A stretch of DNA of 64,000 bases from Pinus tabuliformis (Eukaryota > Streptophyta > Pinopsida > Pinales > Pinaceae), in contig CM062810.1 of assembly GCA_031772625.1 (NCBI GenBank), forward strand, positions 452,600,014 to 452,664,013. Reading direction: 5' to 3'. Both the position numbers and the translations under genes were made by a program. Positions 13,281-25,959 of this stretch are shown piece by piece; position 1 is the stretch's first letter; every line of letters starts with the position of its first letter. The notes below the pieces were generated by a model. That model was given only the letters and a program-made list of their open reading frames with translations, was not told where the DNA came from and ran no database searches.

Positions 13281-16200
13281 ATCTCCCCCTTTGGACTTGA
13301 TGGCAACCTCACAAACTTCAGCTTCATTCTCCCCCTTTGACATCAAGGTCAAAGGGTTATGCTCCCCTTAAGAACATGCTCCCCCTGAATATGAACCAGA
13401 TCTGCAGCGAAGAACCATAATCCACCATGAAAGAGATAGAGACATATTGCAGCTACTTCCATGATCTCCTTCTGCACATCCTCCATAATGCCAACAATGC
13501 ATTATATGCTCCCCCTGAACCTGTACCATCAATCTTCAACCAATCAACCACCCAGCTCATGTATGCATATACAACCATCAATCAGAAGAGGTCCAACAAT
13601 AAGATGATGCATCAACAACTCCCAGCTTTTTCCTGAGGTATTCAAAAGTGTCCCTGGGCAATGGTTTGGTGAGTATATCAGCAACTTGTTCCTTAGAAGG
13701 AACATACTCCAACTTGACCTTCTGTTCAAGCACTTGTTCCCGGAGAAAATGATACTTGATTGGTATGTGCTTGGTTTTTGAATGCATAACATGATTCTTT
13801 GAGATGCTAATTGCACTTGTGTTATCACATAAGATGGGGATAGGTGGTGTACAAGTGATTTGAAAATCCTGCAAAGTCTGCATCATCCAAAGGAGTTGGG
13901 TGCAACAAGATGCAGCAGCAACATATTCCGCTTCAGCTGTAGACAAGTCAATCGAACTCTGTTTCTTGCTGAACCAAGATACCAGTCTGGAACCCATAAA
14001 GAACGCACCACCACTTGTTCTTTTCCTGTCATCCACGCTTCTGGCCCAATCTGCATCTGTATAAGCATGAAGTGTAAGATCTGTATCTCTAGGATACCAT
14101 AAGCCATAATTTTGAGTCCCTTGAAGATATTTGAAAATTCTCTTCACTGCCTGAAGATGAGTCTCCTTCAGATTTGCCTGAAATCTTCCAACTATTCCAA
14201 CTGCATGCATGATGTCCGGTCGGGTACCTGTCAAATAAAGTAAACTTCCAATCATAGATTTGTAGGTTGGTTGATGTACTGCTGCAGATTCATCATTTGC
14301 ACTGAGGCTACATCCTGTGACCATGGGTGTACATACTGGTTTTTCATCTTCCATGCCATATTTCTTCAAAATCTGTTTGAGATACTTGGTTTGAGATAAA
14401 AAGATTCCTCCTTCTTTTTGTTGGATTTTCAAACCAAGGAAATATGTTAGTTCTCCTAGCAAGGACATTTCAAATTCTTTCTGCATGAACAAGGCAAAGC
14501 TTTGACTCATAGCTTCTTCATTGCTGCCAAAAATAATGTCATCTACATACACAACAAGTATTAGCAATTTGTAATTTTCAACTTTTATATAAAGATTGTT
14601 ATCTGTTGATCCTTTTGTAAAGCCTTGTTGATTAAGATATTTGTCCAAACGGTAGTGCCAAGCCCTTGGAGCTTGTTTGAGACCATAGAGAGACTTTTTC
14701 AATCTGCATACAAGATTTGGATCATTTCCAAGAATGAACCCATCTGGTTGTTCAATGTATACTTCTTCTTCCAAGTCTCCATTCAGAAAGGCTGATTTCA
14801 CGTCCATTTGAAATACTTTGAAGTTTTGAAAACTTGAGAGAGCAAGGAACATTCAGATGGCCTCAAGTCTTGCAACAGGAGCAAAGGTTTCTTCAAAGTC
14901 TATTCCTTCTTTCTGCGCATACCCTTTACAAACAAGTCTGGCCTTGTTTCTAATTACTTCTCCATTTTCGTTCAATTTATTTTTGAAGACCCATTTTGTT
15001 CCGATAACATTCTTATCCTTTGGTCTAGGAACCAGCTCCCAAGTGTTGTTCTTTTCGATCTCAAGTTCCTCATCCATTGCTTTCACCCAACATTCATCTT
15101 TGCATGCCTCTTTCACATTTTGTGGTTCAGTAGAGGAGAGTAATGCCAAATAGCTTGAAGCTTCTGCAACTGTTCTTCTTGTTTGTACACCTGCTTCTTT
15201 CTGCCCCATAATCTGAGATTCTGGGTGATTCTTCTGAACATATCTGGATGGAGTCTTTTCTTCTATTCTTGTTTGCTCCTCTCGTTCTTCTTGAGGTTCT
15301 TCTTCATCATCATTCTGTCGTTGAGGGTAGCCTTCATCTTCTTTGATGTCTTCATGATGTACTTGCCTAGGAATGTATCCCTTCTCATCAACCACTACAT
15401 CAATGCTGTCAACAATTCTGCCAAGTCTTTTGTTGTAGCATTTGTATGCTTTGCTATGTGGAGAGTAACCAAGAAGAATGCCTTCATCTGCGCTAGGTTC
15501 AAGTTTGCCAAGCTGCTCATCAGTATTCTTGATATAGCATTTGCTCCCAAAGATTTTGAAGTGCTTTACCGAAGAAGTCCTACCACTCCAGAGCTCATGA
15601 GGAGTTTGAGTGTTGTTCACCAGGACATTTGTTTTGTTGAGAATAACAACCGCAGCATGTGCAGCTTCACCCCAGAAAGTTGCGGGAGTTCCTGACTCAT
15701 CAAGCATAGCACGAGCCATTTGTTGGACTGTTTTGTTCATTCTTTCCACAACTCCATTTTGCTGAGGAGTTCTAGCTGTAGAGAATTCTATTCTTATCCC
15801 ATGTTCTTCACAGAAATCGAAAAATTCATTTGAGGTAAATTCCCCACCTCTGTCAGATCTGAGGCACTTAATTTTGTGACTTGATTCATTTTCAACAAAG
15901 GCTTTGAAGGATTTGAATTTTTCAAATGCTTCATCTTTGTGCTTCATAAGTCCTAACCAGACAAACCTGGAGAAATCGTCAATGAATAATATCAAGTATT
16001 CTTCTCCTCGAGGTGTTCTTTTCCTGAAAGGACCGCATGTATCTGTATGTACTAGCTCAAGAGGCATGCTAGCTGATCCTTCTTTCTCTGGAAAGTTAGT
16101 TCTGGTTTGTTTTCCAAACTGACATGATTTGCATATGGTGTTGTCAGGAATTTTGATATCTGGAAGATCGCGAACTGCCTGATATTTGCATGCTTTCCTT

Positions 16201-18493
16201 ATTTGTGAAAAGCTTAGATGTCCCAACCTCCGATGCCATAACCAGTGCTCATCATCCTTGCTCAGATAGCATTGTTGTTGTCCTTCTTCAAATATGTATA
16301 GATTATTTGGAGTTCTTTTGCCTTTGATCACTATTTTACCTGTATCAAGATCACGAACAAGACATCCATTTGATCTGAATATAACCTCGGTTCTTTGATC
16401 ACACATATGGCTGATGCTTAGAAGATTATGCTTCAGTCCATCAACATACAAAACATTTCCAGCCTTGACCTTTTCTTTTAACTGAGCAATGCCTTTTCCT
16501 TTTATAGTTGCAGGAGTATCATTTCCAAAAGAAACTTTCTTTCCTTTTTCTAGAGCAGAATATGACTCAACTTTTTCTTTATCACCTGTCATATGCTTCG
16601 AACATCCACTGTCAATGTACCATAGATTTTCCCGTCCCTCTGCATAAAATGCTATCCCACATCTTTCTGTTTGTGGTTCCTTTATTCTCCATGTTTTGGT
16701 GCTTTAGGCTTGTTCCTTTTTCTACTAAAACCTGCTCCTGCATTCAGAGTCTTCATGACCAAAGTTATTGCAAATAGAACATTCAACTACATTTTCAAGA
16801 ACCGAAAAGTTGTTATAGGTCCTTTTTGTAATCCCAGTCATACTTCTTTGTTTTTGAGCTTCCCTAGTCATGATCGTTTTATACGCAACACATTGAGCTG
16901 CTTTGTGACCAAAGTTATGGCAAGAAAGGCATTGTCCATTGAATAAACTTCTGCGGTTATCGAATCTACCAGCCAATTGATTGTAATTTCTATTGTCATC
17001 TATTCTTGAACCAAATTGAGAAGATTTTACCTATGGCTCGTTGTATCTTTTGTTCACCCTTAAGATGGATTGCCCCTGATAGTTTTTGTTTGCAATTCAT
17101 CCCTGCTTTACCTGATGGTCTTCATTGTGCTTTTGCTCATTTCTTCTTGTTGCATCAAGATAACTTCTTGAGGTGGATGCTTGAGAAGTTTCTCCATTAT
17201 AGCCCAAACCTATTTTGTTTAGTGGAGACCGCTGCACATTGATAATCTCATCCAAAGTTTCAGATCCTTTGACAAACTTAAGATTAATAGCTTTTGTTTT
17301 CTCAATCTCTTTTCTAAGACCAACAATTTCACCTTCTAATTTTTCAAGATGTTTTTCCTTTTCATCAATTTGAAATTGTAGAGTATCAATGATCATATTC
17401 TTTTCTTCTATACATCTCTTGAGTCTAGTAATTTCTTCATAAAGGTTATCCACATCTATAGCATCCATATAATCATCATCTTCAAATGCCATTAACAATT
17501 TATATTCATTACCTCGTTCATCATCATCATTGTTTGATAGACCATCACTATCTTCATGATTGTAGTAGCTTTTCTTATTTGCACTCTGTTTCTTGTTCCA
17601 TCTAGCAGGTTCCTTTCCTTTATCCTTATAAGGACATTTTGCAGCATAATGACCTACACTTCCACAAGCAAAGCATTTAAAAGGTAACTTATCTCCGAAC
17701 CTTCCAGAACCCCTTTGAAGATTTCTGACAAAATTTGATTCTTCTTCCTCTTCTTCTGGGACGTGGCTTGCTTCATAATAATCTCCTTTGCCTGATGCCT
17801 TGAAAGCATCTTCTCTTCTGTCTGATGGACCTCCCTTTCTCATTTCATAAGTAGTTAGAATTCCATGAAGCTGAGACATAGTAAGAATTCGTAGATTTTC
17901 TTTTTCTTCTATTGCAGATACTTTACATTCAAACTTGGGGGACAATGATCTTAGAATCTTTTCAACCACAATAGCCTCTTTTATTTCTTCACCCAAATTT
18001 TTCATACAGTTAACAATCTCATCTACCCGAAGAAAATAGTTAGCCACACTTTCATCATTATACATCTTGAGAGTCTCATACTGAATCCTGAGAGTTTGAA
18101 GTTTAGCACGCTTTACCTGTTCATCTCCTTCATAGCTTGTGACAATTTTGTCCCATATTTCTTTTGCGGATTTATAGTGCATTACCTTCATGAATTCCGA
18201 TTGGGATATACATCCTAATAGGGTACTGACTGCTTTCACATTTGTTTCATACTTCTTTTACTCAACTGCATCTGTAGGAGTAGCTGAAGGAAAAGTGTAG
18301 CCTGTCTCTACGATGTCCCAAACTTCTGTACCAAGAGATTGAAGATAGGCAGTAACTCTTACCTTCCAATAATTGAAGTTTGTCCCATCAAAAATCGGTT
18401 GCCTGATTGATGCTTCTCTCTCGTAGTTTCTCATGATGAACGATCTACCTTCAAGCGACCAAGCTTCTCTGAGGGACCTGCTCTGATACCAAT
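13281..18493 (-). mobile_element. Unit C internal region: gag and pol of copia
   Basis: Gag opens at about 18434 (NYEREASIRQP), followed by the UBN2-type gag region (YKSAKEIWDKIVTSYEG). A first zinc knuckle CFACGSVGHYAAKC lies near 17650, then an acidic stretch and coiled coil at about 17250-17480. Two further knuckles (CLSCHNFGHKAAQC and CSICNNFGHEDSEC) lie at 16730-16950. Pol follows: pre-integrase with [15 protein letters not shown] near 16250, integrase with [10 protein letters not shown] and [13 protein letters not shown] with VYVDDIIFGSN near 14550, and RNase H ending about 13580. Such a three-knuckle, coiled-coil gag is known from plant SIRE/Tork-like copia elements; the exact lineage is my guess. 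Confidence 0.85.
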
Positions 18494-19954
18494 TGTTGGA
18501 AATAATACTGAGAGGGGGGGTGAATTAGTATTATCTAATTCTGTTAATAAATCTTCCTTATTTGTTCTTTGAATTATTTTTGCATGTCAGTACCATAAAA
18601 TAATGAGCATGAACAAAGAAAACAGATAGTCACACCAAAGAACACAAGATGTAAGGTGGAAACCCAATGTGGGTGAAAACCACCTGCTGCAATATGTCTC
18701 TATCTTCTTTCAAATTAGAAACTACTTTTACAATGGTTTTGTACTGGTGCAGTCCTTTACCAGTACGCAGGCTGCAACCTACAGCGAGATACAACTCTCT
18801 CTCTCGTTTTCCAGTCTCTCCTGGAAGGGAGCTACAACCCCCTACTTCTTTTCTTACAAGGACCACTTTTCATAAATTTTCAAACTGGATCCATAAGCAT
18901 CAAATGACCATCAAGTATAAGAAAATCACCCAGTCAACTGTAGTAACTAGATCAACAATAATAGAACCAAAACCCAGAACACCTTATCAACAGAAAAATA
19001 CAGCCAAACAAAATGTCTTAAGACAGATACACAGTTCTTCTTTCTCTGGTCTGCGTGCATACACACTTCACCTTCTGCTCCCCTGCGTATACCCGCAGAC
19101 ACCCTTCTGCCGCACTGCGTGTCCACGCACTGTTCCTTCAACCGCGCTGCTTACTGTTACTGCAGGTACGCACCCAGAGACACTATTACGCCGCATACTA
19201 TTGCTGCATGTACGTGCCCAGAGATACTATCGCGCCGCGTACAGTTACTGTGCGTACGCACCTGAACCTTCGTCGCTCTGCATACCCACGCAGTTCTCCT
19301 GTTTCTGCTCTGCATACCCACGCAGATCTCCTGTTCCTTCTCTGCATACCCACGCAGATCTTTTGTTTCTGCTCTACGTACCCCCGCTGCTCTCTTGTTA
19401 AACACTTGCGTACTTCTGATTATGGCCGAATAGGCCATCCACCAGAGTGGCACAGATGCTCAGATGCCCAGATCTGATCATGCGCTCGAGAGATCGCCCT
19501 TCACAGATTCACTTTTTAACTTCATATAGATCAAGCTTTTAAGACCATAACCCAATATTTCAGATCTTAAGATATTCAATTGCAAAAGATACTTAGTCAA
19601 GAGATCTCCTTTGCTTTATATAGGCAAGCTCCTCCTAAAATCATGGATCAATACCACGAGCCAAAACCATAATAACACAAATACCGTCGGCTAAATACCA
19701 AGGGTTAAACATAAGAAACCACACGTGTGCTTTTCTCTGCCTTCAAATGAGTGCACTGGGGGTACGCACCTCCTGAACGGCTGACCTGCGTGTTTGGCCG
19801 CGGTCCCTTCATGGTGTACCTGCGGGTACGCACCTTCTGAACTGATCTCTTGCGTACTTCTTAATTTTTCAACATATTGAGAGCCTTGCCACGGGAGTTG
19901 CCATCAAGTACAATATCTATAACATATAGCCATAACAGAAACATAATGCCAACA
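18494..19954 (-). repeat. 5' LTR of unit C (1461 bp)
   Basis: On the - strand it starts TGTTGGCATTATG and ends CAGTATTATTTCCAACA. A TATA-like box reads TATATAAAG on the - strand at 19615-19623. It is followed inward by a 2-bp spacer and the primer site TGGTATCAGAGCAGG, complementary to the 3' end of tRNA-Met. A four-unit 32-bp repeat lies inside it. Confidence 0.9.
19276..19403. repeat. 32-bp tandem repeat x4 in right LTR
   Basis: Units start at 19276, 19308, 19340 and 19372, with the same unit as in the middle LTR. Many differences between the two arrays are C/T or G/A changes at CG dinucleotides, as expected for methylated DNA that decays by deamination. Confidence 0.8.
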
Positions 19955-22726
19955 TACTGTTATTGATGGGTGCAACAGTTTTATGGTTCCTAAAAGTGGA
20001 GCAGAAAAATTGCTGGTCTCTGGAGAGAAGACCATCTTGTGGCATCAAATGCTTGGACATATTGGAGAGAAGGGCCTTCAAATACTTCATGGTAGAGGAT
20101 TGCTAGAAGGTATGAGTAATAGCTCTCTAGATTTTGATTTCTGTGAACATTGTGTATATGGGAAGCAGAATCAGGTGAGTTTCCCCTTTAGTAGTAAGAG
20201 GGCAAAACATATATTAGAACTTGTGCATAGTGATTTGTTTATACCTGTGAAGGTTCCATCATTAGGTAAGTCTGTGTACTATGTATAATTTATAGATGAC
20301 TTCTCAAGGAATACATGGCTATATTTCCTTAAGAAGAAATCTGAAGCCCTTGACAGGTTTAATAAATTTAAGGCTCTCATGGAAACTCAGACAGAGAAGA
20401 AGATAAAGGTACTGAGGACAAATAATGGAGGAGAGTTTTGCAGTAAGGAATTTGAATAATTATTTAAGAAGTGTTGTACAACACGATAGAAGACCACTCC
20501 ATATACATCTCAGAAAAATGGAGTTGTAGAAAGAATGAACAAGAATTATGGAAAGGGCAAGAAGCGTGCTCAGTGGTGTCAGGTTAAGATAGGAATTCTG
20601 GGCAGAGGCGGTGGAGACACCATGTTACCTGGTCAATAGATCACCATCATTAGTGTTGGAGGATAAGACTCCACAAGAGGTATGGACTTGTAAGAAACCC
20701 TCTCTTTCACATCTAAGGGTATTTGGATGTGATGCATATGTACATGTTCCAAAGGAGAAATGAACCAAGTTAGATAGTAAATATGAAAAGTGCATCTTTA
20801 TTGGGTATAAGGATGGTTTAAAGGGTTATAAGCTTTGGAACCCAACAAAAAGGAAGGTTGTGTACAACCGAGATGTGATGTTCGGAGAGGTGAACGATGT
20901 TTTTAAACATGAAGTCCAACCAAAGGAACCTAAGAAGATAGAGTTTGAGCTTGAGGAATAATCAGACTCTACAGCAGAGGAGGAATCAGAAGATGAAGAG
21001 CCACAAACTATGGGTGTGAGAATATTAGTTCGAGAAAGAAGGCAGCTAGAAAGGTATAGTCCATCTACTTTCTATTCAAATTTTTCTTTATCTTACTGAG
21101 GATGATACCAAAACTATGAAGGAAGTAGCAGATTTAGAGGATGGCAAACTCTGGAAAGAGGCCATGGTTGATGAAATGGCATCTTTGCACAAAAATGAGG
21201 CTTGCGATCTGGTGGAGTTACCGGCTGGAAGGAAGCCCATTGGAAGCAAATGGGTGTTCAAGAAGAAGACAAATGAAGAAGTAAAGGTGAAGAAATGCAA
21301 AGCTCGGTTGGTAGCAAAAGGTTATTCCCAGGTGTCGGGAATTGATTTTGGTGATATTTTTTCTCCTGTTGCCAAGGTAACTTCTATTAGATTACTTTTA
21401 TTTGTTGCTGCTACTTTTAATTTTGACGTAGAACAGATGGATGTGAAAACAAAATTTGTTCACAATGATCTGGAAGAGGAAATATACATGAAGCAGCTTG
21501 AAGGCTTTGCGGTGAAGGGTGAGAAATAACTGGTATGAAAGTTAAAGAAGTCTCTGTGTGGGTTAAAATAGTCACAAAGGATGTGGTATCAGAAATTTGA
21601 TACATTTATATGGGGACTTGGCTTCATTAGAAGTAAAGTAGATCACTATGTGTATTTTAAATTAGTTGGTGACCGTGTTATTTATCTGGTCTTGTGTGTG
21701 GATGATATGTTGCTCATTGGGAATGACAAGGAAATTATCCAATATTTGAAGACCCAATTGTCCTCCAAATTTGACATGAAAGATCTTGGTGTTGCAAACT
21801 ATATTTTGGGCATGGAAATTAAAAGAGATCGGCCAAAGAGGAAGCTCTCGTTAAACCAGAGGAAATATGTTGAGACAATACTGTACAGGTTTAATATGCA
21901 AGATAGTAAACCAGTGAAGGTTCATATTCCTGTAGGTGTGAGGTTATCTATTAAACAATGTCCCAAGACACAAGAAGAGGAAGAGGACATGTCCCATGTT
22001 CCATATCAAAGTGCAGTCAGTAGCCTGATGTATGCAATGGTCTGTACTATACCAGACATTGCACATGTAGTGGGAGTATTGAGTAGGTTTATGTCAAAAC
22101 CATGGAAGGAGCATTGGACAATAGTGAAGCAGGTTTTCAGGTATTTGCATGGCACTAGTGATTATGGTTTGTGCTACCAAGTAAGATCGAGATTGTACAG
22201 AATGTTGGATATTTGTGACTTTTTTGATGCAGACTGGGCTAGAGATCTGGATCAGAGAAGATCTACAAGTGGGTATGCATTTGACCTATTTGGAGGTGCA
22301 GTCAGTTGGATGAGTAAGAAACAATTTGTAGTGGCACTATCAACTATAGAGGTAGAATACATGGCAGCCACTCATGCAAGAAAGGAAGCAGTTTGGTTGT
22401 AGAGATTTTGTTCAAGTATGGGGTTAGTACAGGGAGCTATAAGGATGGACTGTGACAACCAAAGTGCAATTTTCTTGGAAAAGATCCCCACATATCATTC
22501 AAGGACAAAGCACATTGATGTTCATTATCACTTTGTTAGCGATATGATAGAAGAAAAAAGGTGTTTCTGGTAAAGGTGGACACTTTGAAGAATACTGCAA
22601 ATGCATTGACAAAATCTGTCAGCTCTGAGAAGTTATCTTGGTGTAGAGAGACAATGGTTGTTTCAAGGCTAGAAAAATGACTAAGCTCTCTTATGGCCCC
22701 ATGTGGAAAGAAAACAAGTGGGAGAA

Positions 22727-23201
22727 TGTTGGGTTGTGTTATATTATTTCCACAACTAGCCCACATAGTTAATTGGGGGGTTAGAGGGGCGGAGGAGCCC
22801 ACCTTCACTGTGATGACTCTGTAGCAGGGGGGGTTTGGTCACAGGGGGTTTGAGGTGTACTTGTAACCCCACTTTATGGGGTCTAGGGTAGCGCCCCAAA
22901 AATTTTGGTTTTGGACCCTATGTTAGGTTGGGCAAACCCACCTATGGTTTTGTGCATCATTTTCGCACATGTTTTTGGACACGATGGTTTTTGGTCCATG
23001 GTATTGGATGCTTCAGCATGTATAAATATGTATTATAACATTGAAAGGAACATAATGAGAAATCAAGCTGGTAGTCCCAGTTTTGGGATCCAGGGGAAAA
23101 TCTCTGTGTATATGTGTTTTATGTGTTATGCTCTCGCATTGTTTATTGTCTATGTTTTAGAATTCGTATGCAGGTAATTTATGTACAAGGTTAAATCTAC
23201 A
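22727..23201 (+). repeat. 3' LTR of element D (475 bp)
   Basis: Starts TGTTGGGTTGTG after the purine tract AAAACAAGTGGGAGAA and ends AATCTACA. A TATA box (TATAAATA) lies at 23023-23030, matching the left copy. The first ~80 bases differ strongly from the left LTR, while the second half is well conserved. Confidence 0.85.
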
Positions 23202-23920
23202 AATACTTCAAAACTCACTTCATTATTTTCCAATTTTGCTTCCTTGGTTTTGCCATAAACCTTCTTAACACTCCCACTACATGCACAACTTCTAGTTTGG
23301 TACAAATATTGCATACATGAGGCTACCAATTGCACTTGCATAAGGAACACAAGACATGTCCTCTTTCTCTTCTTGTGTTTTGGGACACTGTTCAACAGAT
23401 TAATTTACACCTACATGAATAAGATCCTTCACCAGTTTCCTATACTACATATGAAACCTATGCAATATTGTCTTAACATAGTTCCTCTATATTAATGAGA
23501 GCCTCATCTCATTTAATTTCCATGCGCAATATATAGTTTTCGGCACCAAGATACTTCATGTTAAATTTAGAGGAGAATTGGTTTTTTAAATGGTGGATAA
23601 TTACTTTGTGATTTCCAACTAGCAACATATCATCCACATACAAGACCAAAAAAATAACACAGTCACGATTACTTTAAAATAAACAGAGTGATATGTGTTG
23701 CCCCTTGTGAAGCCAAGTCCTTGTATATAGGTATCAAGTTTTTGATACCACTTCCTTGGTAACTACTTTAACGCATAGACAGAATTTTTAACCTACATAC
23801 AAGTTCTTTCTTACCCATGAGCATAAACCCTTTTGGTTGCTTTATGTAGATATCTTCTTCCAGATCCTAGTGAAAAAATGTTATCTTCACATCCATCTTG
23901 TTGTTGTTCCTATAGACAGT
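23202..23920 (-). mobile_element. Ty1/copia element E, RT part (right of the nested insertion)
   Basis: On the - strand this reads as copia RT: a MDVKITF segment near 23890, IKQPKGFMLMGKKELVCRL near 23830, then degraded downstream RT. It ends in a LKYL segment that meets the HDTSDYGLCYQ of the left piece, with one AATAC duplication between them. Many breaks. Sequence before RT (gag, integrase) is not recognisable to the right of 23920. Confidence 0.75.
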
Positions 23921-25540
23921 CTCTGCATTCCAATGAAACTAGTACCTAAGGCATGTACATTTGGTGCATTCCGATTTATCTCTGAATGTTGAGAGCACTA
24001 TTTGTTATCACTTACAATTCAAGTTTAGGATTTTTAGGACTATTTCATAAATATATAACTCACGAATTATTATACATGAGAGATACAGAGTAGTATAAAA
24101 TGTCAATCAATGGTGACCAATATAATTTCAGGACTTACATCTAATTTGCATTCATATAGATATGATAACATAAAAAATAAGAAATGAAATCCACCACATA
24201 GACCTTAAAAAAACTGAAGAATTCTATATATTTGGATTTAGATAGAAATGATAGAAAGGAAATGTTGGTGGATGCTAAGATAAATGGAGCGCATTTAGTG
24301 ACTTGACTTCCAAAATTCATATAGGCATTCCTTATCAATATTTGGACTTAAATGAATCTGCATTTAAAAGGAAACATATCTACCCACTTTTTTACATGAA
24401 ATATGAAATGAACGTGCAACAATTATGAAAACACGGAGTAGGAGAGACATACAGAAACCCCAGAAGAAGGAATGACCATTGATATTGAATTAATATTATG
24501 TGAAAAATACATGGTGAAATAACCAAGACAATCCCTTTACGAAGCAATATTCAGTTCCTTTCCAAATTTCTGAACCTTTTTTTCATCTCTCAAAACTGAA
24601 TATATATAGGCATTTTATAAAGATAAAGGTCATTAGCGAGATATTCCTTTCTTGATTTAGTTCATCATGAAAAAACATCTCAAAACTCCAGTGTGTGGAA
24701 ACGCACAGTTGTGCTTAACTAGAATGTATCCATGTAACAAAACAATGTAAAAACATTAATTCAAAATAATATAAAAGTAATGGAAATGCCAAAGTTGGCA
24801 TGACCTAGAGGATCTTCAAAAGCGTTGAGACAATGTGGTCCGTTGTGGAGTGTGTTGTGCTCGTGGATCAACGACTTGGACAAATGGTAGATTAATAAAT
24901 TGTTCACACCGTTTCAATAAGAATGGAGGTGGGTGGGGAGCAGATTTGAAGTGTTTGTAGCTAATATTCAAACCAATTATACTCGTGTAATCTAGCCTGT
25001 GATGAAATAAAATTCTAACCATCCCAAGTAATAAAAAATCTCCCTTTAATAAATTCACTAGTGTTTTACCCTTAAGAGTGGATTTTTTCTTGTAGGATGA
25101 ACCTACCCTCCTTTTAGCTTCTATCATTTTATGATTGTACTATTCTTGATGTAGATGTTGTTCCTCTATAGACAATTCTAGGTTAAGTAATTGTGCAAGA
25201 GCATCTAAAATGTATTTTTTATATTTGGATTTTTGGATGACCAATGCTTTAAACTGTTAAACATAAACAAGCCCTTAATTATTTGTTGATATACTAAAGG
25301 GTTGATTCTTCACCTTTAACAAAATTTAGCTTTGAAATGATGTGTAAGTTTGAACTTAAGAGAATATATGCTTAATTAAATATTCAACTAATCATATATA
25401 GATGATGCGTGTAAAATCCTTTTACAACTAAACAAAATATATTTTTAAAACTAAAAGGAAGTGACAAGTAAATGATGTAGAGGAATTGATTAAAAAAAAA
25501 AGTTTCAGTTAACTAATCTCTGTAATTGATCATAGCTTAA
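23921..25540. other. Unassigned AT-rich sequence
   Basis: No recognisable gene. A - strand open frame at 24816-25127 has no familiar motif. The stretch may include the outer part of the 3' LTR of element H, whose end I cannot place. Confidence 0.4.
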
Positions 25541-25955
25541 GATGGGTTGTGAGATAGGTTGATATCCAATCTTATCTTACCCATATTTTCCCATTAATTT
25601 CAAACATGTACAGAGAAACAAAATCGATACATAATAGAAAAAGTAAATACTCACATGAACAAAAGCTGCTTCAAGATGAATCTAGAATCTTTCTATTAAT
25701 CTCAGGAAAACTCAGAGAATTACAGTTCTTCTTACTAGTTTATCACAAGGGTTCAACCCTTCATGCTCCGAGCTGCAAATTATTTATAGTGTTTTCTTCA
25801 AAATATCTTGACTTAAAAGTCAAGATTTATTTAAAAAATATCTTTTGAAGCTAATTACAAAAATAGAACTATAAAGTAGAAATTTTGGACTTCTTGAAAA
25901 TATTGCACAAAATTTGAGGCTTATGGTAACGATTAAGGTTGTAATGCCACTATTC
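25540..25955 (-). repeat. Candidate 3' LTR segment of Ty3/gypsy element H
   Basis: On the - strand the additional ORF of element H ends near 25980, followed by purine-rich sequence. About 150 bp further on comes a TATA-like box (ACTATAAATAAT, 25779-25790) and then leader-like sequence. This is the layout of a U3 promoter in a 3' LTR. I found no matching copy at the right side of H, so the call rests on position and promoter only. Confidence 0.35.
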
Positions 25956-25959
25956 TATT

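Larger units (their letters stand above)
8629..19954 (-). mobile_element. Ty1/copia tandem array B/C inside element D
   Basis: The 11.3-kb insertion is flanked by the 5-bp duplication TACTG (8624-8628 and 19955-19959), and D's gag-pol continues on both sides. It reads on the - strand from right to left: 5' LTR 18494-19954, unit C internal region, LTR 11820-13280, partial unit B internal region, and a partial LTR from 8629 to about 8890. Both internal regions begin with the same tRNA-Met primer site, at 18477-18491 and 11803-11817. Unit C looks full length with about three to five breaks; unit B is partial and also broken. The two full LTRs are both 1461 bp and differ by about 3-4% by eye, suggesting an age of some million years. 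Confidence 0.9.
7018..23201 (+). mobile_element. Ty1/copia element D, full length, split by the B/C array
   Basis: D has LTRs at 7018-7487 and 22727-23201 and a tRNA-Met-type primer site (TGGTATCAG) at 7490-7498. Coding remains run in order: gag from ATG 7610, protease near 8285-8320, a pre-integrase zinc segment and integrase at 19980-20760, RT at 21116-22100, and RNase H to about 22640. A polypurine tract lies at 22711-22726. The 5-bp repeats AATAC at 7013-7017 and 23202-23206 flank it, and sequence of element E resumes on both sides. Its own length without the inserted array is about 4.9 kb. D is broken, with more than ten interruptions. The LTRs differ by roughly a tenth by eye, so it is old. 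Confidence 0.9.
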
